This document shows positions 50,814-61,997 of a stretch of DNA of 64,000 nt, in pieces. Positions within the stretch are counted from its first letter, which is position 1; every line of letters begins with the position of its first letter. The notes beneath the pieces are model-generated. The model saw only the letters and a list, made by a program, of their open reading frames with translations. It was not told the origin of the DNA and did not search any database. The DNA comes from Lineus longissimus. Lineage: Eukaryota > Nemertea > Pilidiophora > Heteronemertea > Lineidae. The stretch is from assembly GCF_910592395.1 (NCBI RefSeq), contig NC_088320.1, forward strand, positions 4,526,001-4,590,000, in the 5' to 3' direction. The translations under genes and the position numbers were made by a program.

Positions 50814-51097
50814 CGGGAGCTATCGCTTGACTTATCTAAGGAAAAAGACCACCTTACCATACACCACTTGAAGGAGACTTACGCAGGAGCTAGGTGCACG
50901 CCCCCTCTTTCTCCGATTCCTGGACGCGCATTTATCAGCCAACTCTCTCCTACCTCTCTAATTGTCGCTAATATTCTTCTCACTCCTGTACATTGACTTC
51001 TGCTGTCCGTACACTGTTTCACCAGTGCTGCAATAAGTTAACAAGCCAACTCTTTCCTTCATATCTAATCATAGCTAAATTTTCTAGTTCCGGCAAA

Positions 51098-54000
51098 ATG
51101 ACCACACCCGCCCATGCACCTCTGACCCAGGGTGAATTGGAGCTCTACCGCGTGCTACATCGGGCCAATCTACTACAATACTACGATACGTTTATTAGCC
51201 AGGGCGGAGATGATGTCCAACAACTCTGCGAGGCCGGAGAGGAAGAATTCCTCGAAATCATGGCGCTGGTCGGCATGGCAGCAAAACCACTCCATGTGCG
51301 GCGGCTACAGAAGGCACTGCAGGAATGGGTGGCAAATCCTGGTGAGTTTTGAAATCAGTTGCTTTTGATGTATACCGGTAGTTTATCAACTAAGTTGAAT
51401 TAATTAATTTAAGTATGTTTTGTTTAAGTAGTGACCAGCCAAGCAAGGATCCTCGAACAAGTTATCGCCATTTCAGCGAGTTGACAACAAAACCAGGGAA
51501 ACTCCCCGATTTGATTAAGCCATGGAGATAAGACTGATTGGTGAACAGTGAAAGATGCGCTTGTAGTTGGTCGCTGTCATTTCCTCACAGTAGTGTCAAC
51601 GACACGGGAAAATATTTCTTTCTTGTTGTTTCATGTTTTCACACCACTGTCTGGCTATGAATGAGCGAAAGGTTGCATATCAAATGCCATGGCGGCCATA
51701 TTGGCAGACATATGAACAATGACACCCAATCGTCTATCAAAGAGAAATCACAATTATCGGCAAACGTTCAAGAGACACACGGATCGCTATAACAATAGTC
51801 AGCAAGATGTGAAAAAATCACTACGCTGGGAGAGATTGTGAAATTGCGGGAATCGAATTTCTCAAGCCTGGAGGGCGCTATAACATCAGCCGCAAAGCAG
51901 GATCTGATTTCAAAGGGAGAAGTTGGAATCAAACACGCTCACAAAGCCGCCATTATCTACAATTTGTTAAATGTTTATTTGACGTTGTTACTGGTGGGTG
52001 ATGCGGGAGGGTACAAAAGGTTGCTATTTGTACCCCTGGGCCAAGAACAGGATCTTCAGGGGGATGTCTGTCTGATAGTATTGTAATATTACGACATGTT
52101 GAATGTGTATTATGATTGGAGACAAGGCCACATTTTGATCATTTCAAGTTACAAGTTACAAGTTATTCCCGAAAATGAAATACGGTGGAACCTCCCTCTC
52201 TATCAAGGACAACCTCTTTATTTAGGACATGAGTTTTGGTCCCAAATTGGTTGTTTCTATTCAATTTGACCACTCTCATCAGGACACCTCTCTATTAAGG
52301 ACATCACTTGTCAGTCCCGAGGATGTCCTTGAGAGAGGTTCTACTGTATTTTTTCGTGGAACTTTGGCAGTTTACAGTCTTTGCAGTAACCCTTGAGGCT
52401 GAGTCTCCACAACGACCCACTCTCTTTTGCAGCGTTATTTGCTCAAATGATACCAAGCTCCAGCTCGTCATCTGTGACAAGTACCCCCTCCACAGGCCCG
52501 AAGGGCCAGGGCCTCATCACAGTAACCACCACTCCAGCCCAGCAGACATCAACGTCAACAAACACTGCCTCCACGCTGTCGCCGGGCACAGGGAGTTCAG
52601 GGACTGTGACAGCGCAAACGTGGATGCCGATGTCATCGTCAAGCGATTCAAAAGGGTTCACAGCGATTTCGGCGACTTCTAGTAATGGTGGTGGAAGTAT
52701 AAAAGATGTAAGTATTGACAAACTTTTGTTTTTTGAAAAAATATTTTGACAGATTTACTACGTAAACCTCTTTGTAATGTTGTCAGTTAAACTTATTTTG
52801 GGTACATTCCGGTGCTATTCACATGACAAGTTCATGAGATATTGATTTCGAATTCTAGGAGTTGATTGAAAAACCCTCATCGCCCATGCCACAGATTGCT
52901 CTGATGGACAACCAACTCCTCTCCATTGAGGAGTGCGCCAGGGAACTCGTAAAAACATTGCCACCGTACTCGCCTAAACCTCTGAGTATGAAGAAGCAAA
53001 TAAACCAAGATATCATGGTAAGTTTCTTCTTCTTCTGCTGCCTATTCATCTTCACATTTGTCATATGCCACAGTGGTCAGATGTCAGTTTGGGCTATTTG
53101 CTTCGTGACTCAGTGTGTCGGGTTGGGGAGGACATTCAATTACAAGAACTTGTAATTCCCCTTTTTCAGAGTCTTTCGCCTTCCTTTCATAAAGGCAGCA
53201 TGTAGCTGTTGGTCAAAGTTTTATGTCTTATTGGGTATTGAAGTAAAGTGACTTGACTCAGGCCGCATTTCGAACTGTTGTCATGTGAAAGAGCCAGTCA
53301 GAGTGCTCAGATTTAATTGGGTTATGGGGTTGGATAAATTAATGCCAATATAAGGTCCTCTTCGTACAGCAGAAGTTTGATTTTCCCTGCTTTGATTTTC
53401 TCTCGAGTGGGTAGAGTTAGTGAAAAAATGTCTTTGATGGGAAAAACGAAAAGGAATTTTGTAATCCACCAAAATAGAAATGGTGAATTTGTTAATCTTT
53501 TTAACATTTTCGCGAATTGCAAAAATAAGTCGTCGCTAATTCTGCAGTTTACAGCAGTTCTCGATCAGAGCACTAGCGATGATTTTTTCTCTTGTACAAT
53601 GGTTGAACCTTCAAGGAACTCACTGATGTAACAGATGACGTGTGTTCGCCTTATGTTACATGGAAATAATTGTATTGATTTGTTATGTAACATGCTAACA
53701 TCACTGAGGCCAAGAAGAAAATAAACTGTTAATGATGATATAGCAGTGGTAGATGAACCTCTCTATATAGGACACCCAGCCTTGGGATTGACAGATTATG
53801 TTGTTGTTACTAGAGAGGTGCCCAGGTATACAGAGGTCAAATTGATGTTTAATGACAGAGTCCTGACCAAAGTTAGTGTTCTGAATACAGAGGTTGTCTG
53901 CTCCATTGAGGAATTGGTTACATTCAAAAGTTAGAGAATTCTTGAAACTGGCACGCAGCACTTCTGTCTTCACCTAAACTTGCCGATTCACAAATCTTTT

Positions 54001-57000
54001 TGGTGTTGATTCATAATTTTCTGATATATTCCCTACGTTTCTTGTGTCTTTCAGAATGTAATAAGCATTGATTACGACGACCCCATGCGTATGGACGAGA
54101 TTAGGAAATACTCGGCCATCTATGGGCGATTTGATTCAAAAAGGAAAAATTTGAAACCGATGTCGTTACATGAGGTAAGTAGCGTGTCAAGAATGAATCA
54201 GCTCGGTAAGCTGGAAGGCCTGCTTGATTCTCAGCAATCTGGGTGCTGGTTATTGTCAAGGTGATACAGTATCATGTTATGCATCAATGCTCTTTTGGTT
54301 CCGTTTTTGAGAACATTTTGTAACTGTCCGTTTAACATCCTTGATTGGGGTTAAAACAAAGTTGATCTTGTAATTGCGACTGATTTGATACAGTTATGCT
54401 AATAAACACGACTTGTCCTGTTTGTTTCCAGATATGTGTAAATGAGGCAGCGGCGCAGATTTGTCGGTACATTCCAAACCTCCTGACGCGGCGAGACGAA
54501 CTCTTCCCTTTGGCTCGTCAAGTTGTTCGAGACAGTGGGTACCAATACTCAAAAGGTCATTCCAGGTATGTGTGCTTATCAATTTCCTTTTGGATAGCTT
54601 ATCTGTGATATGGTTACAAACCAGTTAAGTTATTGATCTAGTGACTCCATCTTCGACTAGGGAGGAGCCCACCTGAAGCTATTTTTCTGAAGCTACTTTT
54701 CTCCTCGAATGGGGTGTTTGGTTTGCCTTATTTGGCATAGACACTAAACGAACTAAGTTTTATATCTCAGTCGAAGGCGAAATCAATTTTGGGTTCATCG
54801 TCTTGCTCAAGGACACAAAGACAAAACAAAATACTTCAGAGAGTCAAACCAGTGATCTCCTGATCATGAACCAGGCACTCAAACCATGGATAAACGAGAT
54901 AGGCTCAAGAAATATTATCTGAACGTAGTTGTTCTTTCGCCAGGACGTGCGACACCCTGCCGGGGACAGGTGGCGCTGTGAAGAAGTCTACTACACCCCT
55001 CCTACCTCTGACGCCAGGCCAGATTGCCAAGATGGGGCCGGATGAATTGGACAAAGCTCAGGTAATGACTAATTCCTTTATAAAGTCTTGGATACATTTG
55101 GAGACTGACATCCGCAGACATGGTTGGCAATACAACCAGTCTCCGAGAAGGAAAATCTGACTTTTTACTGTGAGGTAGGCCTTAATTTCCCCACATAACC
55201 AGTAATGTTTGTCAGGGAGAAAATGTGTCTTTCACAATTTTTTCAAAAGTGCCACAGCCCTAGTGTATTTTGGATCTGTATTCCCCATCGGAATCCACGT
55301 TAGTCACATAACCACGTTAAGAAACTCCCCTCGTGGAAAAATCGTCCTCCGGTAAAAAAGTACCACTATTTTCGTACGATGATGTCATCACGTTGTACGG
55401 TATCCAAGGAGGTTTTTTCAGAAGTAACAAATTCATTTCGTAGTTCTGAAAGATTGGATTTTCTTAGAATAGCAGCTTTGTTGCTGGGGGTTAAAATAAC
55501 CTATTGTTTATTATGCAAATTCTTTTCCTTTAAATCGATATTCTGGAGCAGATTCAAAACGAAGGTTTTTGTGTTTTGTCCACGGAAAAAATGTTCCCTG
55601 GGGTGCATACATCAATGTAACATCTCTCGCTCTTGGAAATATTTTACAGTGTTAAGAATTTTCAAGTATAGTATCTTGAATCGTTCAAATGTTGTTGTGA
55701 CAGAGCTCTATAAAGTGTTGAATAAACTTGGAACAATAAATTAATATTGGTACAGAGGTTTTTCCTGCTGTTTTAAAAATATTGTATACTCCAATATAAT
55801 ATTCATACAAAAAGACTAATTTTACATTGTTCCTCTGTATTGAGATGTTTAATATCAATGCATTATATAGAAATAATCAGTTTTCCTCAGAGGCCTACCC
55901 CATTCATTAGAAATTAGAAATTAAAATAGGTCAGAATTGTTAATCCAAGACAAAGATCAATCAATAATCAATTTAAATCCCTTCCTATGAATGACCAGAC
56001 TCAAAAAAATCCTGATTTTTACCATGCTGTAAATGGCAAAGCTGCCCACGAAAAAAGGTTCTTGTCGTGTAGAAAAATCATTTATTAATTTAAAATTGAT
56101 TAATTCCCACCGTCTATTTTAACCCCTTGGCGCCAAAGGCCAGATTGGGTTTGAAAATAGTTATTGGTTCATCATTGATTCACCTAAACAGCCATGTTTG
56201 ATTATTAAAATACATGTATGAGAAATGTTTCAGGAATGTCTCTGGAATTATTTTTTGATAGAATTAGGATGCTTGTGACAGAAGCGTACATGTATCTATT
56301 AGTGGAATAGATAAACGTATTCTTATTAAAAAATGATGTCATTCTGACGTCACAAGACCACTTCATTGATTACTACAAAATTGAAACAAAGGTCAAGCTG
56401 TATCGTAACCTCATAACCATCGGTTAAGCTGTATTATAACCATCGGCCAATTGGTGTAGTCAACTCATTGTCTATCCAAATTCAATATCTTGAATGGCAT
56501 CTTATGACCATGTGAATAATATCCTCAATTTCTTATATTTCAAAACTGTCTTAGATCGGTAAAACTAGAGTGTTTTACCATGTATCGAGGTCTGATATGA
56601 AAGGTAGTATCTATTGCAAAATGGAAGAAGGCAAAGAAATAATTCAAAGTTTTTCATATTGAATTAGTAAGATGACGCAACAGTGTATCAGAAGTGAATT
56701 AAATTGATAAAAACGACACATAAAAGTGAAGAAGTTGCACCTCCATTTCCGCTAGGATATCTGTAGTAACACATTCACTTCGACCACATGTAAACTGTGA
56801 ATCGTACACCTTTGCGCGATTGACACTAAAATCTGCAAATGTCACCACGCTATTCTTCACGATCAACGAGGCAGATATCAACCACCATTGTCACGAGGGC
56901 AGATTATATAACAACAACAGCAACGCCAACAGGCACCTGTTGTGGCGCGTGGCACGTGCTGTAGCCACGGGTGCGAAATGATCAAATGCTTTTATGTCAA

Positions 57001-59310
57001 ATTGCAGCAACTGTCGTTTTTAAAAAGGCGGAAATCTTTATAGCATCGCGCAAATTTTCTTTCTTGTGTCTTTGTGCAATTTTCTAAATGTACCTTCCTT
57101 GCTCCACTTCTTTGAGTCAATCGCAAAATAAATTTTTATAGACGTTGTCTAGTTCGCCGTATGAATGGGAATTGTAGAAGAAGTACTCGCATCTCCGTTA
57201 GTTTTTTCTCGTATTGCCGTATTTTTGCACGGACACGAGTGGAGGATGGGTAATTTGAGATTGAACTGAAAAGAACTCGAATGAATTTGCAGATGTTTTA
57301 GCGCGTGCCTTTTTCTGACCAAAGTTTGACGACGTGGCTTCCTTCAAAAATTTAGTTGGCAGAATTTTTGAGTGTTTGTTGTTATTTTCGTATTATGCTG
57401 GAATCATTTGCTGATGCAAGTTGTCGAGAAGTCATTGCACTGAAAGGATATGTAATAAATACCCACTGCCATTTGTCATGGGAAAATACTGACGTCTAGA
57501 ATATCATTGAAATAGTGAATAGGGTGTAGCCTTTCAGTTGTATCTTGTTCTTAAAGCCTAAAGTGCATCTATTGAGAGTTAATTAGAATCCAGTAAATTA
57601 AAATATATGGTATGGATACAAAGTCGATAAAATGGCTGATTCAGCTTCTCATAAAACTAATATCTCTATCGGTTTTAAGTTAACTGGGATTCATCTGACT
57701 TATTGTTGGCATTCAATGACATAGCTGTTCTCTAGGGCGGAGGGTTGCCTGTCGCAACGACATGTTATAAAAAGGTCCATTCCTGACAGCCGTTTCCGCA
57801 AATCCTCCCATATTTCACTATTTAATCAGTCCCAGCGTTTGAAAAGACCATTCCGACCCTTTCCTCTGTCTTCGTGTCTGAAATCTTCGGCCTAGAGCAA
57901 TATCATCTTACACGATTTAGTGTGTCACTGATTCATGTTACAATTCGAATCAGGCGATACACAATTACAGTCACTTTCAAAATGATTGCCTGCCTCTGTT
58001 ATAACCGATACCAAATTAGCTTGCTGTGTCAGTTTTATCGCCCAACTTTTTTCCCGCCTTTGAGTTGCACATCTTGAGCGCTTTTTGGCATATTGTTTTT
58101 GACAGGTTGACACTAATGTGTCATTTTCACAGCCAGCGTTTTATCTTCCAAAGGACAGTGTGGATTTTTTTCAGTGGATGATATGAATTGGTCATGTGAG
58201 TCCATTTATGAATTGTAAGAATAGAAAAAAAGTAAACCATAATAAAAAGCAAAGCTGGTCGAGTGTTAGTGATACGAAGTCTCCTGCGGTATTCTCGGTG
58301 TGTGACATATAAGGCAGGTTTCTCTGTTTGCTTTTGTCATTTAATGATTCCGATGACCTCTCAAATTTCAACCCGAGTGCCAGCTACGAAGTCAGCAAAA
58401 ACTGGATCCAAAATGAAAAAAATGAATTAATCACAGCGCCCCCTATTGACATTGAAACTGTCTTATCATTATAGGTGCGTTTATTGGCAGAACGAATGGC
58501 AGAACTCACGCAAGACTTGGCGGCCATCTTACAACAGCAGGAATTAGTCAAATCAAAGATGACGGAGGCGAAGGAAGAATCAAATCTTAGTCTTGTTCGT
58601 GACCTCCAGGGGGAGCTAGAGTTGCTGACAGCGAAACAGCTGCAGCTTTTGGCGGAACAGAGTCAGATTATTAAAACTCAGCGACGGTCTGATCGTTATT
58701 ACACCTTAAGGGGGGCCAATGAAAACGGAGATGGAACAGGTATGTTGCGTTTCTCTTCCCTCAGTCTCTCTGTCCCGGGTGAGTCTGTTTTTTCTTGAAA
58801 TTCTCCAAAATTTGCATAAAATTGGGTTATTTGAGCAAAAAGGATCATGGGGTGCGGTTCATGGGGTGCAGTTCATGAGGTGCAGCTCATGGGGTGCAGC
58901 TCATGGGGTGCAGCTCATGGGGTGCAGCTCATGGGGTGCAGCTCATGGGGTGCAGCTCATGGGGTGCAGCTCATGGGGTGCAGCTCATGGGGTGCAGCTC
59001 ATGGGGTGCAGCTCATGGGGTGCAGCTCATGGGGTGCAGCTCATGGGGTGCGGTTCATGGGTGCAGCTCATGGGTGCAGCTCATGGGTGCAGCTCATGGG
59101 GTGCAGCTCATGGGGTGTAGTTCATGAGGTGCACCTTTCCCTGAAACTTCTGATTCTGCCCCTGATATTGTAAATATCATGACTGCAGGTTAACCCATGC
59201 ACTCTAACACAAATCAAGGTTCTTTTCAAAATCTGCCAAAATAAAATACCTGACTTTTTAGCTCACCTCTTAGCAGAGGTGAGCTTATCCCATACCGTGG
59301 CGTCCGTCGT

Positions 59311-59378
<68 letters not shown>

Positions 59379-61126
59379 CGTCGTCGTCCGTCGTCCGTTA
59401 GCAGGGCACGTTTCGTAACTGTTAGAGCTATTGAGTTGAAACTTGGTACACATGTACCCTTATGTAATGACACCTTGGAGACCAAGTTTCGGTCCGATTC
59501 GTTTCATGGTTTGGCCACCAGGGGGCCAAACGTTAAAAGTGAAAATATGCAATATCTCCCTTAATAGTAGTCGGGAAATTTTGAAAAAAATATGGTAGGT
59601 ACTTCTAGCAAAGGTGCATCATATATCCTCCGGGTTTTTGATTTGACCTCCTTTTCAAGGTCACAGAGGTCAAATGGTGTAAATTGGCCATTAGGATGTA
59701 ACGATGGCACGTTTCTAAACTGCAATGACTATTGATACCAAATTTGGTACACATTTACCCCTTAGTCAGGTGATCTCAGGGACCGAAGTTTGGTCCAATA
59801 TGATTCACCACTTGACCACCAGGTGGCAAAATCCAAAAACCTTAAAAATGTGATTATTCCTTAACTTCTTGCCCGATTGCCACTAATTTGATATCATGGG
59901 TACATCTAACCACCATACAGTATATGTCACACAGGTTTTTAATTTGACCTTCTTGTCAAGGTCACAGAGGTCAAATGGCGTAAATTCGCCGTCAGGCCGT
60001 AACTATGGCACGTTTCTTAACTGCAATGACTATTGATCACAAATTAAGTACACATGTACCCCTTGGTCAGGTGATCTCAGGTACCGAAGTTTGGTGCGAT
60101 CTGATTTGCCGTTTGGCATCCAGGGAGGGGGCCAAATCCTAAATTCTTCAAAATGCCATTATTCCTAGTAATGACTTGCCCGATTGGCACCAATTTTATA
60201 TCATAGGTACATCTAATTCTAACAACCATTCAATGTGTCACCCGGGTCTTCTTTGATTTGACCTACTTTTCAAGGTCACAGAGGTCGAATGTACTGTAAA
60301 TTGGCCATTTTGGGGAAATTGTAATTGCTTGGACCTACATCAAACCTAACACTACATGACACAATACCATGCTCTTTATCCATCTTTCCTCCACATGAGG
60401 TGAGCACAATGGCCCTGGCCATTTCATTTTTTCAGTTTATGGTATTGTATGTACAGAAGTTTTGCCTCTTTTTCAGATTCCATGCACAGTGGAGCGTCCT
60501 CGCCACAAAGTAGCTGTATCAGTGAGGAAACAGATTACAAACAGTCAGACTTTTACACATCACCGCCGAAAAAAAATGCTGCAAAAACGAAAATCTTCGT
60601 CCAAAAATCTTTATTTGACGAAGGTCTGAGAATAGCGCAGCAGTACGGCATGGCGGATTTTGCAGAGGAAATTGTGGATATGAAATCGGTGAAAAAGGAA
60701 AATGAGGACGAGGTTGATTGTGATGATGAGGAAGTTGATAGTTATAATAATGATTTCCGACCTGTGAGGGTTAAAAAGGAGAGCTCTGATGATGAAGGGG
60801 AGAAGATGCAACATCGCTACGGTGATCAGAATGGACAGGGTTTGAATTTGAAGCGAAGTTTGGACAATGACGATGGCAACATTTACAATTCTCATAAATA
60901 TTCTTGCGGAGTTCACGGATTAAAAGTCGAAAAATTGAAAGTACCGCTGCATGCAAATAGCGGAGATGAAAGTTTGTACCAGTCAGAGGAGTCATGTGAC
61001 AGTCGGGTAGATATAGAAGTGGGCCCTAATCGGCCGTTAGATAATGACTATTCTACGGGTGCTAATAACAACCTAAAATCAGAAGTCAGTTTACAGGGCG
61101 GCCATCTTGTAAATAATGGGCAATGA
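51098..61126 (+). CDS. NAB: NAB1/NAB2-type EGR-binding transcriptional co-repressor
   Basis: Exons: 51098-51341, 52433-52707, 52859-53017, 54055-54174, 54432-54565, 54944-55061, 58475-58739, 60477-61126; 654 residues, GT-AG borders, frame kept. The start ATG has A at -3. Residues 1-81 form the NCD1 domain, with [20 protein letters not shown] almost identical to vertebrate NAB1/2. This domain binds the inhibitory region of EGR zinc-finger factors. Exon 2 (to residue 173) is a Ser/Thr-rich linker. Residues 227-311 hold [32 protein letters not shown] and [16 protein letters not shown], the NCD2 region used for repression. Exon 7 is helical and Gln/Glu-rich. The last exon has [20 protein letters not shown], then an acidic tail with VKKE-type possible sumoylation sites. 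At 654 residues it is longer than vertebrate NAB1 and NAB2 (roughly 490-530), because of the linker and tail. The upstream same-strand neighbour is STAT. Confidence 0.95.
51342..52432 (+). other. NAB intron 1
   Basis: About 1.1 kb. Holds the MITE at 52180-52351. Nothing else was recognised. Confidence 0.6.
52180..52351. mobile_element. MITE-like copy, CAGTnnAACCTC family, best preserved
   Basis: Left end atacggtggaacctcc and right end gaggttctactgtatt form terminal inverted repeats of roughly 30 bp. Inside are aaggaca-containing subrepeats (ctctctatcaaggaca, ctctctattaaggaca). Sits in NAB intron 1. The ends recall pogo/Tigger-type MITEs by my recollection. Confidence 0.7.
53018..54054 (+). 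other. NAB intron 3
   Basis: About 1.0 kb, with a degraded MITE copy at 53744-53920. Open frames of 60-90 codons here show no similarity I know. Confidence 0.6.
53744..53920. mobile_element. MITE-like copy, CAGTnnAACCTC family, degraded
   Basis: Starts cagtggtagatgaacctctc with tataggacaccc following, and ends tacagaggttgtctgctcc. Same layout as the copy at 52180. Confidence 0.5.
54835..54895 (-). mobile_element. Degenerate tRNA-like fragment
   Basis: The minus strand shows a CCTGG-TTCATGA-TCAGG anticodon arm (CAT, Met-like) and a B-box-like GGTTTGACTC. The A box is poor and the T and acceptor arms do not pair. A relic, not a gene. Confidence 0.35.
55062..58474 (+). other. NAB intron 6, 3.4 kb
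   Basis: The largest intron of the gene. AT-rich, with a CRE palindrome near 56349. No repeat array, RNA gene or exon was recognised. Confidence 0.6.
58845..59133. repeat. 14-bp minisatellite
   Basis: About 20 copies of catggggtgcagct, nearly perfect in the middle and shortened by one base in a few late copies. It lies about 105 bp after the donor of NAB exon 7. All three forward frames stay open through it, because three units make 42 nt. Confidence 0.95.
59261..60405. mobile_element. 1.1-kb element with gctcacct/aggtgagc ends and three internal units
   Basis: Begins gctcacctcttagcagaggtgagc (a local hairpin) and ends aggtgagc (60398-60405). After a (GTC)n run it holds three degenerate direct units of about 300 bp. 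Each begins near ggcacgtttcntaactg and includes ttggtacacat.tacccctt, gaccaccaggnggc and caaggtcacagaggtcaaatg. It fills most of the last NAB intron. No coding capacity was seen. Confidence 0.75.
59301..59399. repeat. (GTC)n trinucleotide microsatellite
   Basis: A nearly pure run of about 30 gtc units inside the 1.1-kb element. On the minus strand it reads as poly-Asp or poly-Thr, which is an artefact. Confidence 0.95.
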
Positions 61127-61997
61127 TCCTGAATAGTCGACATTATATAAGTGAATATTTGACGCAAATATGTTTCTTGTCGCAACGTGCTATTATAATT
61201 TGTGGTTTGATTGAAGTTTTCTTGGCATAAGTACTCATCGATATAAAAACCATGGCCTATAAAAACCCTATTGAAAGGATTTACTTGATACAATTTGTGT
61301 GAAACAATCATGGCCTAAAAAAGTCATACCACCATAAACTAGAAGTTTAAGGAATATGTTTGAGGAAAGATCGATGCAAAAATGTGCTGTTGTAATTAGG
61401 TAAAAATCCATTGGAAAAGAGGTATCGTTTTCTGATCTGGCAAATGTATGAAAAGTATTGATCACTAAAAATTGCTAAGATTTTTAAGGCCAGTGTTATT
61501 TTTAACAAATTTTATTTACCCTTTTAACATGCCCATTTTTCGTAACGCCCTGCTCTTTGTGGTATGTTGGGGCTTTGGAAGCAAATTATCCTGTGATAAG
61601 GCTTTTAATGAATTATTGAATAGGCCTACTTTTTCCATGAGTCATGAAATGGAATTCTAGGGTAGAAATTTCTGTTTTTCACCTTTCTTTCAATTTCTGT
61701 TTTCAACCAATCCTTTCCTGAAGGAAACTTATGACACGCGAGGTAGCAATTTCAATTCTACACTGTGCATTGCATTTTGTTGTGGTGATGCTGTGTTGTT
61801 TTTTTTTAGTCATTTTGATTGGATGATTTTTTCATTAGTTGCTATGGATACCAGTTGTTTGATCCCCATTTTGTAATGAGGAATGCTTGATGGGTGTGTG
61901 GATAATTGTGGTTAATTTTAAAGGCCTACATCGTTCGTTGAAAAATTTAAATTTGTAATTGAATGGCACTTATAGTCGAATACAGGTAAATAATAAA
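61127..61997 (+). terminator. NAB 3' UTR with candidate poly(A) signal
   Basis: AATAAA at 61992-61997, 866 nt after the stop codon, is the first good hexamer I see. Confidence 0.45.

Noticed and set aside
58719-59173. Three overlapping forward frames of 77-133 codons with [14 protein letters not shown] periods
   Set aside because: Artefact of the 14-bp minisatellite, which lacks stops in all frames.
59226-59485. Minus-strand frames with poly-Asp and poly-Thr
   Set aside because: They translate the (GTC)n microsatellite.
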